Below are positions 53,797 through 63,103 of a DNA stretch of 64,000 bases, one piece after another (positions within the stretch are counted from its first letter, which is position 1; each line of letters opens with the position of its first letter). The translations under genes and the position numbers were made by a program. Under the pieces are notes generated by a model. That model saw nothing but the letters and a program-made list of their open reading frames with translations. It ran no database searches and was not told the origin of the DNA. Location of the stretch: positions 62,001-126,000 of the forward strand of contig JAAOXG010000016.1 of assembly GCA_013036995.1 (NCBI GenBank), given 5' to 3'. The stretch is from Lacrimispora defluvii (GTDB lineage Bacteria > Bacillota > Clostridia > Lachnospirales > Lachnospiraceae).

Positions 53797-54345
53797 ATGA
53801 AATATATGATTGCTTCCGACATTCACGGCTCTGCTTATTATTGCAGGGAGCTGTTAGATGTATATAAAAAATCAGGAGCTGAGAGACTGATCCTCCTTGG
53901 GGATATTCTTTACCATGGACCAAGAAATGATCTTCCCAAAGAATATGCACCCAAAGAGGTCATCTCCATGCTTAACAGTTATAAAGATCAGATATATAAT
54001 GTCCGGGGAAACTGTGATGCGGAAGTAGATCAGATGGTACTGGAGTTCCCGGTTCTTTCTGATTACGCGTTGTTTGCAATTGATGGCCTGACTATTTATG
54101 CTACTCATGGACATATCTATAACAAAGAACATCTTCTGCCAATGCAAAAAGGCGATATACTGCTTCACGGTCATACCCATATCCTGACTGCTGAAACCTT
54201 TGGAGACATTACCATACTCAATCCAGGTTCTGTATCCATTCCCAAAGGAGGAAATCCTCCTACCTATGCGCTGCTGGAAGACCGGATATTCCGGATTATG
54301 GATTTTGATGGTAACATTGTAAAAGAAATGAACTTAGGAGAATAA
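53797..54345 (+). CDS. yfcE: YfcE-type metallophosphodiesterase
   Basis: A 182-residue calcineurin-like phosphodiesterase. Metal motifs: SDIHGS (Asp8, His10), GDILYHGPRND, RGNCD, and the paired His of ATHGH and HGHTH. Length and sequence follow E. coli YfcE, which hydrolyses phosphodiester model substrates; the natural substrate is unknown. AAAGGAG lies before the ATG. It is followed 1 base later by the RNA methyltransferase-like gene. A shorter relative lies at 57454. Confidence 0.9.
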   Translation: MKYMIASDIHGSAYYCRELLDVYKKSGAERLILLGDILYHGPRNDLPKEYAPKEVISMLNSYKDQIYNVRGNCDAEVDQMVLEFPVLSDYALFAIDGLTIYATHGHIYNKEHLLPMQKGDILLHGHTHILTAETFGDITILNPGSVSIPKGGNPPTYALLEDRIFRIMDFDGNIVKEMNLGE

Positions 54346-54346
54346 T

Positions 54347-55516
54347 GTGAAAAAAATTTACGAACTCATTGCTCCCTGCCATTTTGGTATGGAAGCGGTA
54401 TTAAAGAAAGAAATAACAGATCTTGGATATGATATAACCTTAGTGGAAGACGGAAGAGTGACATTTCTTGGTGATGACGAAGCCATCTGCCGTGCCAATG
54501 TATTTTTAAGAACTGCTGAACGAGTGCTTCTAAAGGCAGGAAGTTTTCATGCGGATTCCTTTGAAGAGCTTTTTCAGGCGACTAAGAAAATTCCTTGGGA
54601 AGAGTATATTCCTGCTGATGGGAAATTCTGGGTGGCAAAAGCTTCTTCCATTAAGAGTAAGTTGTTCAGCCCATCTGATATTCAGTCCATTATGAAAAAA
54701 GCCATGGTGGAGCGTATGAAGGGGGCATATAAAGTAGAATGGTTTGAAGAGAATGGTGCAAGCTATCCTCTTCGTGTTTTTCTGTATAAAGATCAGGTTA
54801 CTGTAGGAATCGATACTACGGGAGATTCCCTCCATAAAAGAGGTTACCGTACCCTTACCAGCAAGGCTCCCATTACGGAGACCCTGGCTGCAGCACTGAT
54901 CATGCTGACGCCATGGAACAAAGACAGGATTCTGGTGGATCCGTTTTGCGGAAGCGGTACATTCGTAATAGAAGCAGCCATGATGGCAGCTAATATAGCT
55001 CCGGGTATGAACAGGTCCTTTTTGTCGGAAGACTGGAAGAACATCATACCGAGAAAATGCTGGTATGATACCATGGATGAAGCCAATGATCTGGTAGACA
55101 ATGATGTAAAGGTTGATATACAGGGATATGATATTGATCCTGAGATTGTAAAAGCAGCCAGAGCCAATGCTGAATCTGCCGGTGTGGATCACCTCATTCA
55201 TTTTCAGCAGCGTTCTGTGGAAGCGTTAAGCCATCCGAAAAAATATGGTTTTATTATCACGAACCCCCCGTATGGAGAGCGTCTTGAGGAAAAGGAAAAT
55301 CTTCCAAAGCTTTACCGCCAGATCGGAGAGCGATATGCTGCTCTTGATGCATGGTCGTTGTACATGATCACTGCATATGAGGATGCGGAACGATATATCG
55401 GAAGAAAAGCAGATAAAAACCGTAAGATTTATAATGGAATGATGAAGACCTATTTCTATCAGTTTATGGGGCCAAGGCCACCGAAAAGAAAAGCAGGAGA
55501 TGAGTTTGAAAAATAA
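54347..55516 (+). CDS. THUMP-domain class I RNA methyltransferase (RlmL/YpsC-like)
   Basis: A 389-residue SAM-dependent RNA methyltransferase, COG0116 type. N-terminal THUMP domain (about 45-155) binds RNA. The methyltransferase half has VDPFCGSGTFVIEAA (SAM loop) and the N-methyltransferase motif ITNPPYGERL. Relatives modify 23S rRNA guanine N2. Start is GTG 54347 with TTAGGAG 6 bases upstream. The last bases overlap the start of the papain-like protease gene. Confidence 0.9.
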   Translation: MKKIYELIAPCHFGMEAVLKKEITDLGYDITLVEDGRVTFLGDDEAICRANVFLRTAERVLLKAGSFHADSFEELFQATKKIPWEEYIPADGKFWVAKASSIKSKLFSPSDIQSIMKKAMVERMKGAYKVEWFEENGASYPLRVFLYKDQVTVGIDTTGDSLHKRGYRTLTSKAPITETLAAALIMLTPWNKDRILVDPFCGSGTFVIEAAMMAANIAPGMNRSFLSEDWKNIIPRKCWYDTMDEANDLVDNDVKVDIQGYDIDPEIVKAARANAESAGVDHLIHFQQRSVEALSHPKKYGFIITNPPYGERLEEKENLPKLYRQIGERYAALDAWSLYMITAYEDAERYIGRKADKNRKIYNGMMKTYFYQFMGPRPPKRKAGDEFEK

Positions 55517-56819
55517 AACCCGGTTTGCCCTTTTTCTTGCTGTGTTATGTACAGCAGCCGTCCTGGCGGCGGACTATTTTGTACCATTACAGGCAGATAA
55601 TCCAGATACAGGGCAGCTTCCGGCTGTCTATGACGGAAGGAAAAACGGCCGTGCTCCGGCAGTGAAAAATCAGGGATCTCTTGGCACCTGCTGGGCGTTT
55701 GCATCGTTACAGGCATTGGAAGCCAGACTGTTACCAGAAGAATCCCTTGATTTCTCCGAGGATCATATGTCCTTAAATAATGGATTTTGTATCCCTCAGG
55801 AAGAAGGAGGAGAATATACCATGTCCATGGCATACCTCCTTTCCTGGCAGGGACCGGTACTGGAGTCAGAGGATCCTTATGGCGATGGAACATCTCCCAA
55901 AGGCCTCAAGGCAGTAAAGCATGTTCAGGAGATCCAGATGATACCGGGGAAAGATTACGAAAAAATAAAACGTGCGGTTCTTCGTTACGGAGGAGTCCAG
56001 AGCTCCCTCTATACCTCCATGAATGGAGACAGGAGTCAGTCAGCCAGTTATAATGAATCTGCGTCCGCTTATTGCTACATAGGCTCGGAGCCGCCTAATC
56101 ACGATTCAGTAATTATCGGTTGGGATGATGGATTTTCCAGAGAGAATTTTAATGTCCCGGTAAATGGTGATGGTGCATTTATCTGCATGAACAGCTGGGG
56201 AGATGGATTCGGTGACCAGGGTTTTTTCTATGTATCCTATTATGATTCCAATATTGGTATGAATAACATTGTATACTCTGAAGTAGAGGATCTGGGCAGA
56301 TATGACAGGATCTATCAGTCGGATTTACGGGGCTGGGTTGGCCAGCTGGGCTATGGGAATGATACCGCATGGTTTTCCAATGTCTATAAAGCAGAAGAAT
56401 CCCAGTATTTAAAAGCTGTTGGGTTTTATGCAACAGCTCCTGGTACCTCTTATGAGATTTACGCAGTACGGCAGACGGGTAAAGATTCTGATATTACAGA
56501 AGGTAATGAGTTCGACCGGAAGATTTTCCTGACACACGGGGCGTTTGAAAATGCCGGTTATTATACGGTATCATTTGATAAAAAAACAAAAAAGGAACTG
56601 AAATTAAAAAAGGGAGAGCGGTTTGCAGTGATTGTAAAAATTACCACTCCCGATACAGTTCACCCTGCAGCCATTGAATATGATGCAGGGGACGGAAGAA
56701 CCTTTGTAGATTTATCTGACGGGGAGGGTTATATCAGTGCTGACGGCAAAGTGTGGGAGCGGGTGGAAGAAAAGCAGAACTGCAATTTGTGTCTGAAGGC
56801 ATATACAGCTGCCCAATAG
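55500..56819 (+). CDS. Secreted papain-family (C1) cysteine protease with lectin-like domain
   Basis: A 439-residue exported protease. A hydrophobic N-terminal segment (about 9-26) is a signal or anchor. The C1 domain runs about 40-250 with Gln58, Cys64 (QGSLGTCWAF), His201 (HDSVIIGWDD) and Asn231 (MNSWGDGFG). No propeptide is obvious. The C-terminal 190 residues match the lectin-like beta-sandwich often attached to Clostridial C1 proteases (YFYATAPGTSYEIY-like strands). AGGAG touches ATG 55500, so a TTG at 55506 may be the true start. It overlaps the previous gene's end by 17 bases. Confidence 0.88.
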   Translation: MSLKNKTRFALFLAVLCTAAVLAADYFVPLQADNPDTGQLPAVYDGRKNGRAPAVKNQGSLGTCWAFASLQALEARLLPEESLDFSEDHMSLNNGFCIPQEEGGEYTMSMAYLLSWQGPVLESEDPYGDGTSPKGLKAVKHVQEIQMIPGKDYEKIKRAVLRYGGVQSSLYTSMNGDRSQSASYNESASAYCYIGSEPPNHDSVIIGWDDGFSRENFNVPVNGDGAFICMNSWGDGFGDQGFFYVSYYDSNIGMNNIVYSEVEDLGRYDRIYQSDLRGWVGQLGYGNDTAWFSNVYKAEESQYLKAVGFYATAPGTSYEIYAVRQTGKDSDITEGNEFDRKIFLTHGAFENAGYYTVSFDKKTKKELKLKKGERFAVIVKITTPDTVHPAAIEYDAGDGRTFVDLSDGEGYISADGKVWERVEEKQNCNLCLKAYTAAQ

Positions 56820-56843
56820 AAAAAGGTTTGAAGGAGAGAACAG

Positions 56844-57476
56844 ATGAGGGAGAACAGAATAATTTTTGCAACTGGGAACGAAGGAAAAATGCGGGAAATC
56901 CGTGAAATATTAAAGGATCTTGGAATGGAAGTCTGTTCCATGAAAGAGGCTGGCATTTGCCTTGATATTGAGGAAAATGGAACCACATTTGGGGAAAACG
57001 CTGAAATAAAAGCCATGGCAGTGTGGAAAAAGTCCGGAGGAATCGTTCTGGCTGATGATTCCGGACTGGTAGTAGACTGCCTGGGCGGAGAGCCTGGAAT
57101 TTATTCTGCCCGTTACATGGGGGAGGAGACTTCCTACGAGATTAAAAATCAGACCATATTAAACCGCGCAGCTCTTTTTGAGGGAGAGGATAGAAGTGCA
57201 CGCTTTGTATGCAACATTGCTGCAGTTCTTCCTGACGGCAGGGTTCTTCATACGGAGGCAGCCATGGAAGGTCTGATTGCGGACAAGCCGGCCGGCGGGG
57301 AAGGATTTGGTTATGATCCCATTCTTTATATACCAGAATTTCATATGACAGCAGCAGAGCTTACCATGGATCAGAAAAACAGGATCAGTCACAGGGGAAA
57401 GGCGCTGGAAGCCATGAAAGATAAGCTGAAAGAGCAGTTGGGAGAGGAGCGTCATGAAAGTACTGATTGTCAGTGA
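56844..57476 (+). CDS. rdgB: XTP/dITP diphosphatase (RdgB/HAM1)
   Basis: A 210-residue house-cleaning pyrophosphatase that removes dITP, XTP and related purines. Signature FATGNEGKMREI at the start, ENGTTFGENAEIKA, LADDSGLVVDCLGG and GFGYDPILY followed by SHRGKALE. AAGGAG lies upstream. Its end overlaps the next gene by 23 bases, the usual rdgB-phosphodiesterase pairing in Firmicutes. Confidence 0.95.
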   Translation: MRENRIIFATGNEGKMREIREILKDLGMEVCSMKEAGICLDIEENGTTFGENAEIKAMAVWKKSGGIVLADDSGLVVDCLGGEPGIYSARYMGEETSYEIKNQTILNRAALFEGEDRSARFVCNIAAVLPDGRVLHTEAAMEGLIADKPAGGEGFGYDPILYIPEFHMTAAELTMDQKNRISHRGKALEAMKDKLKEQLGEERHESTDCQ

Positions 57477-57945
57477 TACTCACCGCAGGGATGAGAATCT
57501 TCTGCGGGTGATCCAAGAGAATAAACCCTTTGACATGCTGATACATCTGGGAGATTCCGAAGGAAGTGAAAAGAAGATTGAGAGCTGGCTGGATGAGGGA
57601 TGTGAACTGCATATGGTCCTTGGAAACAATGATTTTTTCTCTGATCTGGAGCGGGAGGAAGAAATCAAACTGGGCAGTTACCGGATACTACTGACTCATG
57701 GACATTATTATAATGTATCTCTTGGAGTGGAGCGGCTGGAAGCGGAAGCAATGGAGCGCAATATTCAGATCGCCATGTTCGGTCATACCCACAGACCGTT
57801 TTATGAGGTACATAACGGGATCATAATTTTAAACCCCGGAAGTATGTCCTATCCACGCCAGGAAGGCAGGAGACCCTCTTATATGATAATGGAACTGGAT
57901 GAGCAGGGAGAAGCTCATTTTACGCTGAATTTTCTGGAAAAATAA
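57454..57945 (+). CDS. YsnB/MJ0936-type metallophosphodiesterase
   Basis: A 163-residue calcineurin-like phosphodiesterase. Metal motifs SDTHRR, HLGDSEGSE, LGNND, THGH and GHTHRP are in order. It overlaps rdgB and is placed as in many Firmicutes (rdgB-ysnB). Natural substrate unknown. Distinct from the YfcE-type gene at 53797. Confidence 0.9.
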   Translation: MKVLIVSDTHRRDENLLRVIQENKPFDMLIHLGDSEGSEKKIESWLDEGCELHMVLGNNDFFSDLEREEEIKLGSYRILLTHGHYYNVSLGVERLEAEAMERNIQIAMFGHTHRPFYEVHNGIIILNPGSMSYPRQEGRRPSYMIMELDEQGEAHFTLNFLEK

Positions 57946-57952
57946 TAAATGA

Positions 57953-57999
57953 AAAAGCCCTGACAGAGAGGATTTTTGACCAGCTCTGTCAGGGTTTTC
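57953..57999. terminator. Terminator between rdgB unit and the GH4 gene
   Basis: CCCTGACAGAG (57958-57968) pairs with CTCTGTCAGGG (57984-57994), flanked by A run and T run. Works for both convergent units. Confidence 0.85.
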
Positions 58000-58009
58000 T
58001 CTTATTTGT

Positions 58010-59407
58010 TTATCTCCAGCCTTCGGGTAAATATGCCAGAGTATTGGTAATCATATCGTCTGCCAGCTTTTTCACTTCTTCGTCGCTTGCTCTGCCTTTT
58101 ACCAGTGGATCGCTTAAGAAAGCTTCATAAACCAGTGCCCGGTCGCAAGTAAGGGCTGCTTTTAAAATGCGCTCGTGATTTGCAACGTGGGGTTTTATCA
58201 GTTCCAGCACTTCCTCAGGAATGGAACCTGCGATTACGGGTTTTATGCTGTCACGGCCAAATACTGCATTCGTTTCTACAACCGCATCTTTTGGCAGATT
58301 TGCAATCTGTAAGAAAGAGTTTGGTATATTTACATTGCTGATAGTACGGTCAAGACCGCATAATGATTTAATTAAAAGAATTCCTTCTTCTCCTGACGGT
58401 TTTAACTCAATCTCCTGTTCTCCGTCAGCCAGACGGCGGCTCTTTTCCAGACGTTTTTTTAAGTCATTCTTTCTCCAGTCAACGGTGGTGAGACCGAATT
58501 TCCAGGATTTAACTGTTTCCGGGTCTTTGAGATAATCGGTTCCAGGCATGAATTCCGCAAGATGACGGTCTCCTGCAGCAGCAATCAGACCATAGCGGTG
58601 GAACAGGTCAAATTTCACCCGGTGTGCGCATTCAAATGTGCTGTTCGCCCAGTTTTTATCCGGCTCTTCATAGCCCTCTTCATAATGAGCATTGATATAA
58701 TCCCGGTAAACTGGAAATAAGTCGATTCCTTTATAAGAGGCCTCATCAAACCAGGTAAAATGGTTAATACCAAGAACATTGACATGAATGTCCCTGCGGT
58801 CAATGGATTCCAGTCCCAGGGTTTCCTCACAGATGCCCTTTAACACTTTCTGGGTACCAAATACTTCGTGGCAGCAGCCAAATGCCTTAATCTGTGGAAA
58901 TACATGATAAAGGGTCTTTACGCAAAGAGACATGGGGTTTGTATAGTTAATAATCCAGGCGTCAGGAGCGTACTCCCTGATTGCCTCTGCTATGGTTACA
59001 AACATTGGGATGGTACGCAGTGCACGGATCATTCCGCCTGGGCCGGCTGTATCACCAACTGACTGATAGATACCAAGTCTTTCCGGAAGATGGACATCAG
59101 AATCCATCTCGTCGAAGGTTCCCGGGAGAATGGAAATGACAGCAAAATCACAGCCTGTCAGTGCATCTTTTAAAGAATCAGACTGGACATAATCCCATTT
59201 TCCGATGGTATCCTTACGGGCACTTAACTGGCTGCCAATAATTTCATTGTTTTTTGAAGCAGCAGGATCAATGTCATAAAGCCGGATTGTTCCGCTCATG
59301 GAATCATCCATGGAAAGGTCGGTCATAAAAGTCCATGCCCAGCCTCTGGACCCGCCGCCGATGTAAGCAATTTTAATATCACTTACTTTGTTGTTTTCGT
59401 ATTTCAT
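58010..59407 (-). CDS. GH4 alpha-galacturonidase (LplD-like, CHEV motif)
   Basis: A 465-residue NAD- and Mn-dependent glycosidase. The N-terminal Rossmann loop IAYIGGGSRGWAW binds NAD; NYTNPMS and the metal motif Cys179-His180-Glu181-Val182 (GCCHEVFG) follow. The CHEV motif is the one reported for alpha-galacturonidases such as LplD, distinct from CHSV alpha-galactosidases. The nearby GH105 gene fits pectin oligomer breakdown. Start has AGGAGG upstream on the minus strand. Cytosolic. Confidence 0.88.
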   Translation of the reverse strand: MKYENNKVSDIKIAYIGGGSRGWAWTFMTDLSMDDSMSGTIRLYDIDPAASKNNEIIGSQLSARKDTIGKWDYVQSDSLKDALTGCDFAVISILPGTFDEMDSDVHLPERLGIYQSVGDTAGPGGMIRALRTIPMFVTIAEAIREYAPDAWIINYTNPMSLCVKTLYHVFPQIKAFGCCHEVFGTQKVLKGICEETLGLESIDRRDIHVNVLGINHFTWFDEASYKGIDLFPVYRDYINAHYEEGYEEPDKNWANSTFECAHRVKFDLFHRYGLIAAAGDRHLAEFMPGTDYLKDPETVKSWKFGLTTVDWRKNDLKKRLEKSRRLADGEQEIELKPSGEEGILLIKSLCGLDRTISNVNIPNSFLQIANLPKDAVVETNAVFGRDSIKPVIAGSIPEEVLELIKPHVANHERILKAALTCDRALVYEAFLSDPLVKGRASDEEVKKLADDMITNTLAYLPEGWR

Positions 59408-59554
59408 AAAGGTTCCTCCTGAAACTAAGAAATATTGAATAGGTTCGTATCACTCTCTATTGCATATTATAATGCATTATAGTATTATAATACTAATAAA
59501 ATTGATGCTTAATTTGCAATAATCATACTTTTGGCTACTGATCAGGAGAAGAAA

Positions 59555-60418
59555 ATGGAACGAATCATATTTGAAGAGAGTATGGAAGGCGTAGTTATCG
59601 ATGAGGTGGCAAGAGATGACGGATTTTCCATGACAATGAAGCATTTTCATGATACTTATGAGTTGTATTTTCTCTTAAGCGGAGAACGTTATTATTTTAT
59701 TGAAAAAGAGACCTATTACGTAAAGACCGGAGATGTGGTACTGGTCAACCGGCAGCAGGTGCATAAAACAAGCCAGGCCGGAAGCGGAAGTCATGACCGT
59801 ATTTTGCTCCAGCTTAACGGCCGGTATCTGGAGTCATGGTTGAATCATGCAGGGGTTACTTCCCTGGAAAAGCTGTTTGGTGATTATTATGGGGTTGCAA
59901 GACTTTCTGAAAAGGAATGGGGGGAGATGAAATCCCTGCTTCTGTCCATCAGAGATGAAATAAAAGGCAGGAGAGAACGATATGAAGTCATGGTTCGCCT
60001 CATGATTTCCAGAATTCTTCTTATGGTTTACAGAAGCCGTAAAAAAAATCTGTTAAAGGATATGCCCATTACGGTTCAGACCTCAAAACATGGTAAAGTG
60101 CATGAGGTGGCTGAGTATCTCACTCTCCATTGTGAGACGCCAGAGAGTCTGGAGGAACTGGCAGAACGGTTCTTTATCAGTAAATCCTATTTAAGCCGCA
60201 TTTTTCGGGAGGTAACGGGGTTTTCAGTCAATGAATACAGAAATTTAGCAAGGGTGCGGAAAGCCAGGGAACTACTTTTGAATAGTGAATACTCTGTAAC
60301 AGAGATATCAGAAGTTCTGGGCTTTGAAAGTGTTACTTATTTTGAACGGGTATTTAAAAAGCATACGGACGCAACGCCTTTGAAATACAGAAAAGAGGCG
60401 AAAAGAACGGAGCAGTAA
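59555..60418 (+). CDS. AraC family transcriptional regulator with cupin domain
   Basis: A 287-residue regulator. Cupin sensor at about 20-95 (HFHDTYELYFLLSGERYYF, with HDTYELYFL core) and AraC HTH at about 190-287 (LEELAERFFISKSYLSRIF and ITEISEVLGFESVTYFERVF). ATG 59555 has AGGAG 6 bases upstream; the frame is open from 59531. Divergent from the GH4 gene and convergent with GH105, so likely a local regulator of pectin-derived sugar use. Confidence 0.9.
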   Translation: MERIIFEESMEGVVIDEVARDDGFSMTMKHFHDTYELYFLLSGERYYFIEKETYYVKTGDVVLVNRQQVHKTSQAGSGSHDRILLQLNGRYLESWLNHAGVTSLEKLFGDYYGVARLSEKEWGEMKSLLLSIRDEIKGRRERYEVMVRLMISRILLMVYRSRKKNLLKDMPITVQTSKHGKVHEVAEYLTLHCETPESLEELAERFFISKSYLSRIFREVTGFSVNEYRNLARVRKARELLLNSEYSVTEISEVLGFESVTYFERVFKKHTDATPLKYRKEAKRTEQ

Positions 60419-60442
60419 CGTTCTTTTCGCCTCTTTTTTTTG
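60391..60442. terminator. Bidirectional terminator overlapping the AraC gene's end
   Basis: A 19-bp inverted repeat: left arm 60391-60409, right arm 60419-60437, then T residues to 60440. The left arm lies within the last eight codons of the AraC gene. It also lies just behind the GH105 gene on the minus strand. Confidence 0.92.
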
Positions 60443-60452
60443 CGGGGAAGTT

Positions 60453-61571
60453 CTATTTTTCAAGTGCCTCACACAGTGCTGTAAGAGCAAGAGCCTGACC
60501 GTAAGCCATAGGCATGATTAATACATTTTTATAGTGGTCACTGTCCATACCGATTCCTGTACCTGCTGATACATGAAGGACAGTTCCATCATCAGAAATG
60601 TTATCGCATATAGCAGTAATTGCACGGTCTGCCGCTGCTTTGTAGGTATCATCTAAAATTCCTGCTTTTACACCTCTTAAAATACCGGCAGCAATGGCAG
60701 CGGAACCCGATACTTCTTCATAGCTGGTCTCGTCTGTCAGTACGGTTCTCCACAATCCGGAGGGGGCCTGGAGCTTTAAGAGAGCAGCTGCCTGAGAACG
60801 GAAGGTATCAATCAGAAAAGTTCTTACGCCTTCGTTTAAATCAGAACCGCAGGCATCTAAAAATTCCATGATTCCATAGGTGAACCAGGAGTTTCCACGG
60901 CACCAGAAAATGCCGCCAAAATTATCCATACGCTCAAAACTGAATCCATGATGGAAAAGTCCAGTCTGCTTATCAAATAAATATTTGATGTGTACCAGAA
61001 ACTGATGAAGGGCTTCGTTTTTCCAAACCGGATTTTCTGCCTGCTGTCCCATTCGGTTTAAGAAAAGCACAGACATAAATAAAGTATCAATCCATATCTG
61101 TCCTTCATTTAAATTTACTCCGTTCCTGTCACCAATTGCACTTGTCACATGCTGAAATCCATTGTCGGTGGTCTTTGGAAGCCCATTAATCAGCCAGTCT
61201 GCCTGTTCTGTACAGAGCTGATAGAAGCTCTCTGAGTCTTTAAGACTGGTATGAAGGCAGGACAGGGGGAGGAAGGGAGCCGTTGTATTGATGTTTCTGG
61301 AGGGCAGACCGTTTTTTATATGTCCGCTGTACCAGTTTTCAAAAAAGGAAAGATACCGGTCATCTCCATAAAAATCCTGCAGTTTGTACAAGCCATAGAG
61401 ACCAACGCCCTGAGGCCAGTCCCATTCTTCAATGCCGAAATCCCTCTGTATAATTCCTTTTTTGGTGTCTGTGGAGCTGACTGATTTGTCTTTGTCATAA
61501 TCACAGCCTCCCAGATTCATAAGTTTCTCCACAACCAGATGGATTTTTTCCAGCAGCCTCTCGTTTGTCAT
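60453..61571 (-). CDS. GH105 unsaturated rhamnogalacturonyl hydrolase (YteR/YesR-like)
   Basis: A 372-residue cytosolic hydrolase with the alpha6/alpha6-barrel fold of GH88/GH105. It removes the unsaturated galacturonic acid left by pectate or rhamnogalacturonan lyases. The catalytic Asp is Asp162 in IWIDTLFMS. The substrate-site segments WDWPQGVGLYGL and WCRGNSWFTYGIMEF are conserved. AAAGGAG lies 8 bases before the ATG. Same strand as the two-component genes 5 bases upstream, so probably one operon. Confidence 0.93.
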   Translation of the reverse strand: MTNERLLEKIHLVVEKLMNLGGCDYDKDKSVSSTDTKKGIIQRDFGIEEWDWPQGVGLYGLYKLQDFYGDDRYLSFFENWYSGHIKNGLPSRNINTTAPFLPLSCLHTSLKDSESFYQLCTEQADWLINGLPKTTDNGFQHVTSAIGDRNGVNLNEGQIWIDTLFMSVLFLNRMGQQAENPVWKNEALHQFLVHIKYLFDKQTGLFHHGFSFERMDNFGGIFWCRGNSWFTYGIMEFLDACGSDLNEGVRTFLIDTFRSQAAALLKLQAPSGLWRTVLTDETSYEEVSGSAAIAAGILRGVKAGILDDTYKAAADRAITAICDNISDDGTVLHVSAGTGIGMDSDHYKNVLIMPMAYGQALALTALCEALEK

Positions 61572-61575
61572 TGTG

Positions 61576-63102
61576 TTATTCTCCTTTATGTTTTGTGTTT
61601 TTTAGCTTTTCGATATAATCTGTGGGCGGAAGACCTGTGTAACGCTTGAATACCTGGCTGAAATACTGGGGATTGCTTCCGAATCCCACCTGCCTTGCGA
61701 TTTGCTTGATGTTGTCATTGTGATAGTAGGTCATCAGCCGTATGGCTTCCTCCATGCGCTCTTTGTTTAAATAGTCGGAAAAACGCATTCCTTCTTCTTT
61801 TACAAACTGTTTGCTTAAATATCCTACACTGACAAACAGGTAATTCTCAGCCAGCCATTTTAAAGACAGGTTCTCTGAGTCTAAGTGTTCCCTGATATAG
61901 GTTTTTAACAGTGCAATGTTGGAGCTGGTCTTATGTCCCCCTGTTTCATGCTCTTTCTGTACCAGAACCACGGAAAGAAGATTCCGGATTTCCGTTACGT
62001 TATCACAGGAATAGAGCCGGCGGAAAAAGTCACAGGCAGCATCTATGGGTGGCTTTTCCTGGCTTAAATCGGCCTGAAGGAAAAGGCCAAGGGCAAGGCT
62101 TCTTGCAGTTGCCGGGGGCATGGAGTCAATAAAAACGGAATTTAAAAGCTCGTTTGCCTGAACGATATCTGGTGCAGAGGTAATGGAATCTTCCAAATGA
62201 CTGATCATCCATGGAGCTGTAATATGGTTTCTGATCTCATAGCTTTCTCCCTTTTCACTGAGCAGAAGAATCCGCTCAAAACGGGAAATCTTCTGAATTA
62301 CAAAATAAAACAACTTTTCAGATGATTCCATATGGATAAATTCTGTTTCAAAGGTTACGGACTGATTGGGATATTGCAGCTTTAAAATGGAGTTCTTAAT
62401 CCGTTCCTGTGTTGCAAGAGTAGTGGCAGGGAATATTAAAACAGCAGTATTTTTTACATATAGAATGGAAAAATCCAAACGAAGCCCTTCCGTACTCAGT
62501 ATTTTAACAATATCAGTGGCGAAATTTTTCAAATACGGTTCCTCTACAAAGGAGCAGATGCATGCATAGAGGCAGCTTTCAGGCAGGGATAGCAGCTCCT
62601 GATATTTATGGAAGACACTTGAAAAAGTGTCCTGATGCTCCAGCAGCTCCATGATGAAACTTTGTTCCAATGGAATGTGCAAAGTCTTTAAAAGATCCAC
62701 CTGCTGGGATTTACGGCGTGCTTCTTCCTGAAAGCGTTCCTTTCGAATGGAGACAAGAGAATCAATCAGCTCATTTTTATCGGTTGGTTTTAATAAATAA
62801 AACCGGACTCCGTATTTCATCGCCTGCTTGGCATATTCAAAGTCATTATAACCGGAAAGCAGAATAAATGAGATCTTAGAGTCAGTTTTAATGGAACGCT
62901 CTATGAGATCCAGCCCATTTAAAATGGGCATTCGAATATCCGTGATCACGACATCCGGATATTCATCACATATAATGTCATAGGCTTCCATTCCATTTTT
63001 GGCTGTTGCGATCAACTCATATCCTAAAGATTCATAATCAATCATTTGAGAAAGGGCTTCTCTGATAATCTGTTCATCATCTACAATCATTAACCTCAGC
63101 AT
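61576..63102 (-). CDS. Response regulator with AraC-type output (YesN-like, second copy)
   Basis: A 508-residue regulator with REC domain 1-120 (MIVDDEQI, phospho-Asp in VITDIRMPI, Lys in YLLKPT) and AraC HTH at about 405-500 (LSLKWLAENYLFVSVGYLSKQF and IKQIARQVGFGSNPQYFSQVF). AGGAGG lies 7 bases before its ATG, inside the end of the kinase gene. Same family as the gene at 37229 but a distinct system. Confidence 0.9.
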   Translation of the reverse strand: MLRLMIVDDEQIIREALSQMIDYESLGYELIATAKNGMEAYDIICDEYPDVVITDIRMPILNGLDLIERSIKTDSKISFILLSGYNDFEYAKQAMKYGVRFYLLKPTDKNELIDSLVSIRKERFQEEARRKSQQVDLLKTLHIPLEQSFIMELLEHQDTFSSVFHKYQELLSLPESCLYACICSFVEEPYLKNFATDIVKILSTEGLRLDFSILYVKNTAVLIFPATTLATQERIKNSILKLQYPNQSVTFETEFIHMESSEKLFYFVIQKISRFERILLLSEKGESYEIRNHITAPWMISHLEDSITSAPDIVQANELLNSVFIDSMPPATARSLALGLFLQADLSQEKPPIDAACDFFRRLYSCDNVTEIRNLLSVVLVQKEHETGGHKTSSNIALLKTYIREHLDSENLSLKWLAENYLFVSVGYLSKQFVKEEGMRFSDYLNKERMEEAIRLMTYYHNDNIKQIARQVGFGSNPQYFSQVFKRYTGLPPTDYIEKLKNTKHKGE

Positions 63103-63103
63103 G

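Noticed and set aside
54530-55201. Minus-strand open frame of 223 codons
   Set aside because: Shadow of the THUMP methyltransferase gene; no start signal and no recognisable domain.
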